From an uncultured Verrucomicrobiota bacterium (lineage in GTDB: Bacteria; Verrucomicrobiota; Verrucomicrobiia; Opitutales; Opitutaceae), in assembly GCA_903906135.1 (NCBI GenBank), contig CAIVJE010000123.1:1-64000 (forward strand): a stretch of DNA of 64,000 nt, given 5' to 3'. Within the stretch, counting starts at the first letter, position 1. Each line of letters starts with the position of its first letter. Positions 17,388-26,209 of the stretch are shown in pieces. A program made the position numbers and the translations under genes. Under the pieces are notes generated by a model. The model was not told the DNA's origin. It searched no databases and worked only from the letters and a program-made list of their open reading frames with translations.

Positions 17388-19403
17388 ATGTTCAAAAATA
17401 TCAGTCGCATCGTCACGCTGACGGTCATCATTTTATCCTCTCATGCACCGCGCCCAGCCGGAGCGGCAGAAGTTGTTGTTCTCCCCACTCTCTCAGTCAC
17501 CGACCAGCTGAGTTTCAATTCCAACGCCACCACGGTCGTCCGCACAAAATCGGGCCCAACCTTTGCGGAAGCTTGGCACGATCTCGCGCAGCAGACGGTG
17601 GGCTTAGCCGTCAATGATGCCGGCGCGCGCGGTTTCGGTACCACCACCACCTTGCGCGGATTAGGCAATACGCCGTTCTTCAGCGATGCCTCGGCTCCCG
17701 TTTACCTCGATAACATTCCGCTGGCGACGGCCTTCACCTTTCCGACGGAGCTTTATAATTTTAGCCAGATGATCATCTATCGTGGACCGCAAGCCGCGGC
17801 CCAGTTTGGTCGCGCCGGTGATGCGGGCGTGATTCAGTTTACCTCGGCGACGCCTGGTCCAAAAAACCTCGCTCACGTCGGGGTGGCCCTAGGGTCGGCC
17901 GGCCAAATGAGCTTCACGGCTTCCGCGCAATCCGCGCGGACTGAAACGAGCGATGCAGCCCTTCACTTCGGCACGAGCCAACGCGATGGCTATGTCTATA
18001 ATACTCAACTCAAGCAGACCGTCGACGATCGCCAAGCTGTCTTCGGCCGAATCCAACTGCATTATCGGCCCCAGCAAGATCTCGAACTTTCCGTGCATCT
18101 CCTCACCCAGCGCTCCCGCGATGGCGCGCAAGCGCTGGTGCCACTAGGCGAGTCTTTCACAGCCGTCAGTCGAAGCAAGGAAGGCCAAGCCGACACCGAT
18201 TTCACCGCGCTGGCGGTAGGACTTTCCCAACGCCTTGCCACCGCGACCCTCACCGCCACCACAAGCTATACGGACTGGGATTTGTCACCGTACGCCAATC
18301 GCCTCGTGGTCTTTGGCGGCTTCAACTTCGACTCCGTATTGACGCAGTTGCAACGCACCTTTAATGAAGAAGTGCGTTACGTGAGCGATTGGTTCACCGG
18401 TGGGATATTTTACTCACATGCCCGCACCCTCGGCGGTGCCAGCCGAGCCTTTAGCGGCTACACGATTGAAAATTCTAGTTTTCAACAGACGAGTTCGACC
18501 TGGGCCTTTTTCGGCCAAGGTAATTTTAAGCCCACCACGAACTGGCTGATCACTCCGGGTTTGCGGTTGGAACGTGCGGTCAAGACCTTCACCCGAACGG
18601 AGATCGTACCAACCTCAGCGGTTAATCATCAAGCCGACGACTGGAATGCCCTGCTGCCAAGCGTCTCGGCCACGCGCCATTTAAACCGCAGCACTGATGC
18701 CGTCTTCACGCTAGCGCGCGGTTTCAAGGCCGGCGGCTACTCGGCCTACACCGGTCGAGCCGACCTCGCCGGTTATGATCCGCAGCGGACTTGGGGCCTC
18801 GAAGCTGCCCTCACCACGACTGACACTACCGCGGGTTGGGCTTTCACCTCACGGGCCTACGCTTATCGCGTCAGCGGCTATCAAATCGAGCGCTCTTTCG
18901 CCGTACCAGCTACCTCCACGGATGAGTATCTCGTGGTCAATGCCCAACGCGCTCACGTGCTCGGGGCTGAATTGGAATCGTTGTGGCGGCTGAGCCCGAC
19001 GTTTACTCTCCGCGCAATCGCGGGGTTAACTCAGGCCACCCTCCAACATTTCACCGATCCCTTTACCGGGGTGAGTTATTCCGGCAACCGTGCACCTTAT
19101 GCGCCTAGCGGTAACGCCGCGCTCCAACTTGATTATGTTGCGGCGTCAGGATTCTTCTGCGGTGCCGGCGCAACGTGGACGGGCCGAACCTTCTACGATG
19201 AACAAGAGTCCGCCTCTTTTGCCCAAGCTGGCTACACTTTGCTGGAAGCTCGGGCCGGCTACACTTATGGTTGTGTTGAATTTCGGACCTTTGGCCGCAA
19301 CTTGACGGGGCAAAAATATTACAGCTCCATCACCCCAGGCGTTTTCCACGGCACCCCCGGGGCCCCGGCCACGTGGGGCTTCGAAGTCAGCAGTCGGTGG
19401 TAA
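17388..19403 (+). CDS. TonB-dependent outer-membrane receptor
   Basis: This outer-membrane protein carries a signal peptide (MFKNISRIVTLTVIILSSHAPRPAGA), a possible TonB box near VVVLPTLSVT, a plug domain (GLAVNDAGARGFGTTTTLRGLG ... IIYRGPQAAAQFGRAGDAGVIQF) and a 22-strand-type barrel. It ends with SSRW, an aromatic C-terminal residue of the type recognised by the BAM complex. At 671 residues it is a compact receptor without the carboxypeptidase-like N-terminal domain of SusC proteins. The ligand is unknown; the adjacent PhoD-like gene suggests a phosphorus compound, whereas many similar receptors carry siderophores. No tonB/exbBD genes are in the window apart from the unusual pair at 7.8-10.8 kb. 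Confidence 0.92.
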   Translation: MFKNISRIVTLTVIILSSHAPRPAGAAEVVVLPTLSVTDQLSFNSNATTVVRTKSGPTFAEAWHDLAQQTVGLAVNDAGARGFGTTTTLRGLGNTPFFSDASAPVYLDNIPLATAFTFPTELYNFSQMIIYRGPQAAAQFGRAGDAGVIQFTSATPGPKNLAHVGVALGSAGQMSFTASAQSARTETSDAALHFGTSQRDGYVYNTQLKQTVDDRQAVFGRIQLHYRPQQDLELSVHLLTQRSRDGAQALVPLGESFTAVSRSKEGQADTDFTALAVGLSQRLATATLTATTSYTDWDLSPYANRLVVFGGFNFDSVLTQLQRTFNEEVRYVSDWFTGGIFYSHARTLGGASRAFSGYTIENSSFQQTSSTWAFFGQGNFKPTTNWLITPGLRLERAVKTFTRTEIVPTSAVNHQADDWNALLPSVSATRHLNRSTDAVFTLARGFKAGGYSAYTGRADLAGYDPQRTWGLEAALTTTDTTAGWAFTSRAYAYRVSGYQIERSFAVPATSTDEYLVVNAQRAHVLGAELESLWRLSPTFTLRAIAGLTQATLQHFTDPFTGVSYSGNRAPYAPSGNAALQLDYVAASGFFCGAGATWTGRTFYDEQESASFAQAGYTLLEARAGYTYGCVEFRTFGRNLTGQKYYSSITPGVFHGTPGAPATWGFEVSSRW

Positions 19404-19483
19404 GCCAGCAAGGCGCAGGCTGACCCTTTTGAAATAACCTCGCCACCTGAGGCCCCAAGTCGTTTTTTAAGCACCTCACTCCT

Positions 19484-20254
19484 ATGGAGACCAAGAAGAA
19501 AATTGTCGAAAATTGGCTGCCGCGGTACACGGGGGTGCCGCTCAAAAATTTTGGCCGTTACGTTCTGCTCACCAATTTTCAGCATTACGTGCAGCTCTTT
19601 GCACAGTGGCATCGCGTCCCCGTCATGGGCAAAGACAAGCCGATGCCCAGTGCGACCGCGAACGGGATCACAATTATTAATTTTGGCATGGGCAGCGCAA
19701 CCGCTGCGACCGTGATGGATCTACTCAGTGCAATTAAGCCGAAAGCTGTGCTGTTTCTCGGAAAGTGCGGCGGCATCAAACACCGCGCGGAAATTGGCGA
19801 CTTAATCTTGCCCATCGCGGCGATTCGCGGCGAAGGCACGAGCAACGATTACTTTCCCCCTGAAGTGCCCGCGCTCCCCTCCTTCGCCCTGCAAAAGGCC
19901 ATCTCTACCACCATTCGCGATCATCGCCGCGACTATTGGACCGGCACGGTCTACACGACCAATCGCCGCGTCTGGGAGCACGATCTGAATTTCAAAAAAT
20001 ATCTCCGCAAAATTCGCGTCATGGCGGTCGATATGGAAACCGCGACCATTTTCATCACCGCTTTTGCCAATGAGATCGTCGCCGGAGCCCTCCTCCTCGT
20101 CTCCGACCAACCCATGACTCCAGAAGGCGTGAAGACCCATGCCAGCGATCAGAAAGTGGACACGGAGTACGTCGAAATGCACCTTCACATCGGCATCGAT
20201 TCACTCAAGCAGCTCATCAACAAAGGCGTGACGGTTAAGCACCTAAAATTCTAA
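19484..20254 (+). CDS. amn: AMP nucleosidase
   Basis: This is a nucleoside-phosphorylase-fold enzyme that hydrolyses AMP to adenine and ribose 5-phosphate. At 256 residues it is the short type that lacks the N-terminal regulatory domain of E. coli Amn. Conserved segments include GMGSATAATVMDLL, FLGKCGGI and the catalytic/purine loop VDMETATIF, plus LLLVSDQPMTPEGVKT. It is cytoplasmic and belongs to purine salvage and adenylate balance. The start ATG 19484 is immediately followed by the typical METKKKIVENWLPRYTG. It stands alone between the TonB receptor and an MBL hydrolase. Confidence 0.92.
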   Translation: METKKKIVENWLPRYTGVPLKNFGRYVLLTNFQHYVQLFAQWHRVPVMGKDKPMPSATANGITIINFGMGSATAATVMDLLSAIKPKAVLFLGKCGGIKHRAEIGDLILPIAAIRGEGTSNDYFPPEVPALPSFALQKAISTTIRDHRRDYWTGTVYTTNRRVWEHDLNFKKYLRKIRVMAVDMETATIFITAFANEIVAGALLLVSDQPMTPEGVKTHASDQKVDTEYVEMHLHIGIDSLKQLINKGVTVKHLKF

Positions 20255-20378
20255 TCGGCGCCGAAGGGATACGGCTAAAGATCGCGAGAACCTCCAGCGA
20301 CCGAACACGACAAGTCATCCCTCTTAGCGCGATACCCAAAGTCTGAAGCGCGCCACTGCTGACATTACGCCGATCTAA

Positions 20379-21071
20379 ATGTTAATCAGAATTAAATGCG
20401 CGATCTCCAACTGCTACCTGCTGCTCGGTGAGCGGCCGGTGCTCGTTGACACGGGGGCGCCCGGCGATCTGCAGCGCATCCTGCATGCCCTGAAGATTCA
20501 TGGCATCGAACTAAACCAAATTGCTCTGATTCTTTTGACCCACGGGCATAGTGACCACGCGGGCGGCGCGGCGGAACTTCGCCGGCGCAGCGGCGCAAAA
20601 ATTGCGCTGCACAGCGGCGATGCTGGTCTCGCCCGCTCAGGGGAAAATGGCGTCCTGGCCGCGCAGGATCAATTCGGGCGTCTCGTGCGTCCCTTCGTGG
20701 ATGAACCCTTTGAATCGTTTGAACCCGACCTCATTTTCCGCGACAGCTTTTCCCTCACACCCTACGGAATCAAAGGGCGCGTGATGGCCACTCCTGGCCA
20801 TACGTTAGGATCTGCCTCGGTCGTGCTCGACTCCGGCGAAGCGATCATCGGCGATGTTCTGCGGGGCAGCATCCTCTGGCCCAATCGCGCCACTCCCCAT
20901 TTTTTCTGCGCCGATCCCGAAATGAATACGCGGAGTATCGTCCGTCTAGCGCGCGAGGGCTTGTGGCGTTGTTATCCGGGAAATTTTGGCAGTTTTCCTG
21001 GCGCGCAATTGGGAAGATTTTTAACCACTGGCACGGGCAAAGTAATGCAACTGGCCGGCGAGCCCGTGTAA
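20379..21071 (+). CDS. MBL-fold metallohydrolase
   Basis: This 230-residue protein contains the metallo-beta-lactamase zinc motif LLTHGHSDHAGG (HxHxDH, residues ~56-67), then TPGHTLGS (third His) and GDVLRG (bridging Asp), so the dinuclear metal site is complete. Its N-terminus has no signal peptide, so it is probably cytoplasmic. The fold includes glyoxalase II-type thioesterases, lactonases and sulfur dioxygenases; nothing here separates these options. A ~124 bp gap upstream contains no recognised element, and the gene converges with the His-rich protein gene at 21099. Confidence 0.85.
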   Translation: MLIRIKCAISNCYLLLGERPVLVDTGAPGDLQRILHALKIHGIELNQIALILLTHGHSDHAGGAAELRRRSGAKIALHSGDAGLARSGENGVLAAQDQFGRLVRPFVDEPFESFEPDLIFRDSFSLTPYGIKGRVMATPGHTLGSASVVLDSGEAIIGDVLRGSILWPNRATPHFFCADPEMNTRSIVRLAREGLWRCYPGNFGSFPGAQLGRFLTTGTGKVMQLAGEPV

Positions 21072-21098
21072 GGCGCCGCCATTTAAGTTCGCCGCTTT

Positions 21099-22007
21099 TC
21101 AGGGCAGAACATCGATCCAAAAAGGCGCGAAGATTTCCTGCCCCGCGATCATGACCTGACTCCAAATGACGTAGCGACCGGGCTGCGGGATAGTTAATTT
21201 GAACGTCAACTCAGGACGCACGGGATCCAAGGCTTGGGTCAAATCAACCTGCGCCGGATGCAGGTGCGCAAAGCCACTGCGCCCTTCATCAAAGGCCACC
21301 AAATGCGCAAAAGCCCCCATCACCGGTTGCAACTGCGTCGCCCCACCACCGCGTTGACTCACCCGAAACCCCAAATCAATCGGCTGCCCGGCCCGGAAAG
21401 GTTGCGCCGCGGCCAAGGTAAATTCGAATTCGCCGACCGTGTAAGTGAGATTTGGTGAGCGCGCCAGTCGCGCAACCGATCCCGGCACATTGAGTTCAAC
21501 CACCCCGTAAAGCCCGCGACCGGTGGCCACCGGCGTGAAGTCGGCAAAGATGCGATAAACTCCCGCACGCTGCGGAGTCAACGTGAACACCCATTCGCCG
21601 GGGCGTTTGCCCGGCTCGGGATGCACATGCTGATAATCTTCGAGGGTAGGATCGACAATCAGCAGGTGCAATTTGCGCGTGTGCGCCAGTTGCAAATCCT
21701 CAGGCGCGATGGGCTTGCCGCGCGCCGTTTGGAGCGTGAGCGTCAGAGCCACCGACTGATCGGGCACCACGCTGGTTGTCGCCTTAAGCCCGAGCACCAC
21801 CGGCGAACGCACCTGCACGACGGGAATGAACTGCGGATTGTTGGCGTCACACATTTCCAAGGCCCCCTTTCCCTCCGTCCGAAAATCCATGTGATTTAGA
21901 TTCGTGCCCGTCGGCAATGCCCGCACCAAAAAATAAAGCCCTAGCGCCACCGCGGTGATGATCAACACCGAGCGATTGCGCACGTAATTTTTGTCGGGTT
22001 GCTTCAT
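21099..22007 (-). CDS. Membrane-anchored periplasmic protein with two HxHP domains, coupled to SCO
   Basis: No firm family name. The protein has one N-terminal membrane helix (SVLIITAVALGLYFLVRAL) and a periplasmic part with two similar beta-rich domains. The first contains LLIVDPTLEDYQHVHPEP followed by YRIFADFTPV, and the second contains AHLVAFDEGRSGFAHLHPA, a pattern I know from metal-associated periplasmic proteins. The track ORF starts inside the SCO gene; ATG 22007 overlaps the SCO stop as ATGA, giving 302 residues and a sensible anchor. I infer a role in copper handling or oxidase assembly together with SCO. The His motifs could bind Cu, but this is untested. Confidence 0.75.
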   Translation of the reverse strand: MKQPDKNYVRNRSVLIITAVALGLYFLVRALPTGTNLNHMDFRTEGKGALEMCDANNPQFIPVVQVRSPVVLGLKATTSVVPDQSVALTLTLQTARGKPIAPEDLQLAHTRKLHLLIVDPTLEDYQHVHPEPGKRPGEWVFTLTPQRAGVYRIFADFTPVATGRGLYGVVELNVPGSVARLARSPNLTYTVGEFEFTLAAAQPFRAGQPIDLGFRVSQRGGGATQLQPVMGAFAHLVAFDEGRSGFAHLHPAQVDLTQALDPVRPELTFKLTIPQPGRYVIWSQVMIAGQEIFAPFWIDVLP

Positions 22008-22921
22008 GCTTTTTTCAAGCGCCGCACAAAATCGTCCACCGCCCAAGCGCTGCCGTCGGCTCGATAAATAATTTTACCCTGCGGGTTAATCAACACGGTC
22101 GCGAGGGTATGCTTAATCGTGGCGCCTTCAAATTCTCGAATCACCCCCAACTGCGCGAGCAGTTGACGCACCGCCGCATCAGGTCCGGTTAGAAATGAGA
22201 AATTCACCAAATTAATTCCCCGCACTTCGGCGTATTCTTTTAACACTCCGGGGGTATCGAATTCTGGATCGAGAGAAATTGACACCAATTCTAAGTCGGT
22301 GACGCCCGCCGCGCGGGCCGCCTGTTGCAGTTCCTGCATACGCAGAGTCGAGGCTGGGCACATGGTGGCGACGGGGCAGCGGGTGAAAATAAAATTGAGC
22401 ACCACCTGCTTACCGCGAAAGCGGCTCGGTGAAACCGCGCGGCCCGCTTGATCAAGCAGGGTGAATTCGGGCAGCGTCTCCCCGATTTCCCGATAAGCTG
22501 ACTTTCCGCGCATGGCGGTATCTTGCGCCAAACTTTGCGCCGCCGCCACCAGAGCCCGTTCGGTCACGGCGTCTGCTGGCCAAATTTTTTCGAGAGAAAA
22601 CTCCGTGCCGCGGACCACCAACTCGGCCCGAATATGCTGGCCGGGTTGCGCATTCTCCAAATCACCGCGGGCTGCCTTAAATTCCATGGTCATACCCGGC
22701 ATGTAGCCTTTAATTTCATCATGCATCACGACCAGGGTCTGACTAGCCCGCTGCACCTCGATGATTTCACCCGTCAACGGATAGCGTTGCTCAGTGGGCG
22801 CCGCCACCGTCAGGGGAACCGCTGCCGCTGGCTTCGCTTTGGCGCAGCCAGCCCCTAGGCCGACCGCCATTATTAGCAAACCTGCAGCCCAACGGCGGAC
22901 GAGCGAATAACAAGGCGTCAT
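22004..22921 (-). CDS. SCO1/SenC copper chaperone lipoprotein with CusF-like domain
   Basis: The protein delivers copper to, or reduces, the CuA site of cytochrome c oxidase. From ATG 22921 it begins with a lipoprotein signal (LLIMAVGLGAGC, lipid Cys26). Residues ~47-115 resemble a CusF/copper-resistance domain (MHDEIKGYMPGMTMEF with His67, Met77, Met79). The SCO thioredoxin-fold domain follows with FTRCPVATMCPAS and the third ligand in IKHTLATVLI (His271). The two cysteines are separated by five residues instead of the classical three. The track start at 23035 would run into ctaA and lacks a signal, so 22921 is preferred (305 residues). It is divergent from ctaA. Confidence 0.92.
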   Translation of the reverse strand: MTPCYSLVRRWAAGLLIMAVGLGAGCAKAKPAAAVPLTVAAPTEQRYPLTGEIIEVQRASQTLVVMHDEIKGYMPGMTMEFKAARGDLENAQPGQHIRAELVVRGTEFSLEKIWPADAVTERALVAAAQSLAQDTAMRGKSAYREIGETLPEFTLLDQAGRAVSPSRFRGKQVVLNFIFTRCPVATMCPASTLRMQELQQAARAAGVTDLELVSISLDPEFDTPGVLKEYAEVRGINLVNFSFLTGPDAAVRQLLAQLGVIREFEGATIKHTLATVLINPQGKIIYRADGSAWAVDDFVRRLKKA

Positions 22922-23017
22922 AGGCTTCACCCATTTGCCAAAGTCAGAAATTGTCAAAAGGTTTGCGCTGCCCATCGGGCAAGTATCACTTCCTGTTTCT
23001 CCCGCCAATCTCATCTC

Positions 23018-23989
23018 ATGTCGCGCACCGCCCATTATAAATTCGGCCTCGCCGCCTTCGCGGCGCTGGGCAGTGGCTGGGTTTTTGTTCTCGTCGCACT
23101 GGGCGCATTCACCACGAGCATCGGCGCCGGCATGGCTTTTTCCGACTGGCCGCTTTCCAATGGGTCGATCAACCCCTTGGGCTGGTTAACAGAAATCGAT
23201 AAATTTGCCGAGCATTCGCATCGCCTCAGCGCCAGCCTGATGAGCTCGATTACCATCATTCTCGCGGTTTGGTTGTGGCTCACCGAAGAACGCACCTGGC
23301 TGCGGCGCCTCGGCTATTTTGCCGTTGGCCTCGTCTTAACCCAAGCCGCGGTGGGCGGACTCCGCGTCTTGTTCGATCACCAGCACATCGACCTCGTCAA
23401 CACCAGCCTCGGCCGCCTATTTGCGATGCTGCATGCGGTCTTGGCTCAAGCTTTCGTTTGTACGCTCTTCGCCATTGCGATCGCCAGTTCGCGTCCGTGG
23501 ATTGAAGGCAGCAGCGGTTGGACCGGAGTTTCCTCCCAACGACTGCGGCAACTTGGGGCAGTCTGCGTCGCCTTGCTGTTTGTCCAACTTTCCATCGCCG
23601 CGATCGTTCGGCATAGTTTTGCCGGACTCGCCATCCCCACCTTCCCGCTCTCGACCCCCGAGGGCAATCTGCTCCCCGCGCTCTGGGATTTTCGCGTGAG
23701 CATTCACTTTGCGCATCGCGTGATGGCTGGCGTGGTGTCGCTCGCCCTAGTCGCTTTTGTGCGACAGCTCTGGCGCGAGCCCTCGGCCCCAACGGCCTTG
23801 CGTTGGCTGGGGATTGGGCTGCTTGGTCTTATTAGTTTACAAATTTATCTAGGCGCACAAATCATCTGGACAGGCCGCAGTGTGTCGATGACGACGGGGC
23901 ATGTGATCATCGGCGCCTTAACGCTGGCGGTAACATTTCTACTGACCTGCTTCACTTACCACGGCTCCGTTAAAACCAATCCCGCATGA
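23018..23989 (+). CDS. ctaA: Heme A synthase (CtaA/Cox15)
   Basis: CtaA oxidises the C8 methyl group of heme O to make heme A for aa3/caa3 oxidases. The 323-residue protein has eight membrane helices in two four-helix halves. The first half contains GAFTTSIGAGMAFSDWPLSNG and the heme-ligand segment EHSHRLSASL; the second half contains a matching SIHFAHRVMAG. The first-half extracellular region has no clear Cys pair. It is the first gene of the ctaA-ctaB-DUF420 run, overlaps ctaB by ATGA, and shares a ~97 bp divergent control region with the SCO gene. Confidence 0.95.
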   Translation: MSRTAHYKFGLAAFAALGSGWVFVLVALGAFTTSIGAGMAFSDWPLSNGSINPLGWLTEIDKFAEHSHRLSASLMSSITIILAVWLWLTEERTWLRRLGYFAVGLVLTQAAVGGLRVLFDHQHIDLVNTSLGRLFAMLHAVLAQAFVCTLFAIAIASSRPWIEGSSGWTGVSSQRLRQLGAVCVALLFVQLSIAAIVRHSFAGLAIPTFPLSTPEGNLLPALWDFRVSIHFAHRVMAGVVSLALVAFVRQLWREPSAPTALRWLGIGLLGLISLQIYLGAQIIWTGRSVSMTTGHVIIGALTLAVTFLLTCFTYHGSVKTNPA

Positions 23990-24903
23990 TCCCCGCCCCA
24001 GAGCAGAGCCTTCCCGGTAATAGCGCCCAGCCCACGCCGGCGACTTGGCGCCATTATCTTGAGCTAACCAAACCGCGCCTGAGCATGCTGTCGGTCACCA
24101 CCGCTATGGTCGGGTACCTAGCGGCCGTTCCTTATTTGGAATGGTCGCGCACTTTCTTTCTCATGGCCGGCACTGCCTTGTGCGCGGGCGGCGTGGCGGC
24201 CCTGAATCAGTGGATGGAGAGCGATCGCGATGCCTTAATGCAGCGCACCAGGGATCGCCCGATTCCGCAGGGCATCATTGCCCCCGGTTCCGCCTTTGTT
24301 CTTGGCTGGATCCTATGTCTGACCGGCCTCAGCTTACTTTTTAAGCAAGTAAACGGACCTTCCGCTTTTCTCGGTCTAGCGACGGTGGTCGCCTACCTCG
24401 CCATTTACACCCCCGCCAAGAAATGGTCGCGATGGTCAACGGAGATTGGGGCGGTCAGCGGCGCCCTGCCCCCGATGATTGGTTGGGCGGCAGCGGGACG
24501 ATCGAATCCGGCACTCGGTTGGACGCTCTTCGCCATTTTGTTCACGTGGCAAATGCCCCACTTCTTTGCCTTAGCTTGGACCTACCGCAAAGACTATGCC
24601 GCGGCCCACTTCCCGATTTTATCGGTCGTCGACCCCAGTGGCCGTCGCGTCTCCCGCCGGGCCTTCATCTGGACCGTGCTGCTCCTCGCCGCCAGTGGGA
24701 TGCCGACGCTCCTCGGCTATTGTTCGTGGTATTATTTCGCTGGGGCCGTGGCGTTAGGAGGCTGGATTCTCTGGTCTGCCTTTATTTTTCTGAATCCGGA
24801 CCGGCGAGAAACCGAAGCGCGGCGGCTATTTCTCATTTCGATTGCTTATCTCCCGCTGCTACTCGGCCTGCTGGTCGCGGACCGGCTGATCTTTAAACTT
24901 TAA
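23986..24903 (+). CDS. ctaB: Protoheme IX farnesyltransferase (heme O synthase)
   Basis: CtaB attaches a farnesyl group to protoheme to form heme O, the substrate for CtaA. It is a UbiA-superfamily membrane protein. The allylic-diphosphate motif NQWMESDRDALMQRTRDRP is complete, and the second Asp-rich loop is represented by the YRKDYAAAHFPILSVVDP region. Nine membrane helices are predicted over 305 residues. Its start overlaps the ctaA stop as ATGA, implying translational coupling of the two heme-A biosynthesis enzymes. The DUF420 gene follows after ~40 bp. Confidence 0.96.
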   Translation: MIPAPEQSLPGNSAQPTPATWRHYLELTKPRLSMLSVTTAMVGYLAAVPYLEWSRTFFLMAGTALCAGGVAALNQWMESDRDALMQRTRDRPIPQGIIAPGSAFVLGWILCLTGLSLLFKQVNGPSAFLGLATVVAYLAIYTPAKKWSRWSTEIGAVSGALPPMIGWAAAGRSNPALGWTLFAILFTWQMPHFFALAWTYRKDYAAAHFPILSVVDPSGRRVSRRAFIWTVLLLAASGMPTLLGYCSWYYFAGAVALGGWILWSAFIFLNPDRRETEARRLFLISIAYLPLLLGLLVADRLIFKL

Positions 24904-24945
24904 TTGACCTAACCAGCGGGCGCTGCGTTGGATTATTTTCCCCCC

Positions 24946-25389
24946 ATGACAATTCAAGACATCCCGACCCTGAATGCGGCGCTTAATGCCACCGCCACCG
25001 TATTGATTACGCTTGGCTTCATTTTTATCAAACAAGGTAAACGTGAAGCACACCGGGCCAGCATGCTTACCGCAGGATTTGTTTCGGCTATTTTTCTGGT
25101 GGGTTACGTGACGCATAAAATCCTGATGAAGGGCGTCCACACGCCCTTTGGCGGTGAAAGCCCCGCGCTCCGCGCCTTCTATTATACGATGCTGATTTCG
25201 CACATCATCCTCGCTATCTCGATCGCGTACCTAGTGCCCCGCACCTTCCTTTTTGCCATCAAAGGTGATTTCGAAACCCATAAACGCTGGGCTAAATTCA
25301 CCTTTCCCATCTGGTATTATGTCTCGGTGACAGGCGTGCTCGTCTACTTTTTTCTCTATATGTGGTGGCCAAGCGCCCCAGCGGCCTAA
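24946..25389 (+). CDS. DUF420 membrane protein, CtaM/YozB-like oxidase assembly factor
   Basis: The ~147-residue protein has four membrane helices and the DUF420 hallmarks NALLNAT-like TLNAALNATATVLI, KREAHRASMLTAGF, YVTHKILMKG, SHIILAI and HKRWAKFTFPIWYYVSVTGVLVYFFLY. DUF420 includes YozB/CtaM, needed in Firmicutes for a working aa3/caa3 oxidase. The track starts at TTG 24928; ATG 24946 (MTIQDIPTLNAAL) matches the family better. It is the last gene of the ctaA-ctaB run and is followed by a strong bidirectional terminator. Its location inside the cytochrome oxidase island supports an assembly role. Confidence 0.88.
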   Translation: MTIQDIPTLNAALNATATVLITLGFIFIKQGKREAHRASMLTAGFVSAIFLVGYVTHKILMKGVHTPFGGESPALRAFYYTMLISHIILAISIAYLVPRTFLFAIKGDFETHKRWAKFTFPIWYYVSVTGVLVYFFLYMWWPSAPAA

Positions 25390-25442
25390 ATCGCGGTAGT
25401 CGTAAAAAAAGCTGCAGCCCGCCCTGCCGTTGGCCCCAACAA

Positions 25443-25468
25443 AAAAGCCGAGCTTTCGCTCGGCTTTT
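25443..25468. terminator. Bidirectional intrinsic terminator between ctaB-DUF420 and azurin
   Basis: A perfect 11-bp inverted repeat AAAAGCCGAGC / GCTCGGCTTTT with a TTTC loop lies between two convergent genes. The stem ends in a T-run on the plus strand and is preceded by an A-run, which gives a U-run for the minus-strand transcript too. It should stop both transcription units. Confidence 0.9.
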
Positions 25469-25512
25469 GCATTAATCGCCGCCCACTCTCAGCAGGCGCG
25501 CCAACAAAAACG

Positions 25513-25995
25513 TTACTTAACGACCAGTACGCCTTTCATGCCCGAGAGATAATGGGCCGGAAAAGTGCAGAGGTAGACATATTCGCCGGGCTCGGTGGGG
25601 GCCTTGAACTTGAGCTCCTCACTTTGCTTAGGTCCGAGCAATTTGGTATGGGCAATAACTTGGCCAGCTAAAGCTACCGGAATATACTCGGTAGCAGCAG
25701 CCATGATGGCGGCATCGGTAAAGGCCTTAACATCGGTTCCTTTTTTAAGCAAAACCCAGTTATGACCCATTGCGACCTTAGGCATATTGCCCATATTAGT
25801 TAAGCTAACAGTTACCTCCTGCCCCGCGGTAACCTCAAGACGGGTGAGGTTAAATTTCATGGAATCGTTAGCCGTCAGCTCAAAAGACGCCCCAGCAGGA
25901 GCGCTTGCGACCACGGCGGCTGATTCATTTTTTTGACCACAGCCCACGAGCAGAAAGCTCGCGGTTAAGAGCGAAAGTAGGAGATATTTTTTCAT
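25513..25995 (-). CDS. Azurin-like blue copper lipoprotein
   Basis: This 160-residue cupredoxin carries electrons in the periplasm. ATG 25995 gives a lipoprotein signal peptide (LLTASFLLVGC, Cys19). The type 1 copper ligands are visible: MGHNW (His78), then YLCTFPAHYLSGM (Cys143, His148, Met153), with azurin-like spacing. The MPKVAMGHN segment is typical of azurin. The track's 17-residue leader is unlikely. It is divergent from coxB and lies in the middle of the caa3 oxidase island, so it may donate electrons to this oxidase or another acceptor. The lipid anchor would keep it near the inner or outer membrane. Confidence 0.93.
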   Translation of the reverse strand: MKKYLLLSLLTASFLLVGCGQKNESAAVVASAPAGASFELTANDSMKFNLTRLEVTAGQEVTVSLTNMGNMPKVAMGHNWVLLKKGTDVKAFTDAAIMAAATEYIPVALAGQVIAHTKLLGPKQSEELKFKAPTEPGEYVYLCTFPAHYLSGMKGVLVVK

Positions 25996-26209
25996 AAGAG
26001 GTGGATTATTACACACCGCCCAAGGGAGCGCAATGACGCAGGTCAAGGTTGCTAAATATCTAATATCGATCCCCGTAGAGATTATACCTCAGGCGGGAGC
26101 AGATAGCGCATATCTTGCGGTGGTTTTATAGTTGAAATGACTGATTATTTGCAAACGGTATCACGACTTTAATGCCCCAGTGCTTCCCGCTGAAAAATTA
26201 CCGTCATAC

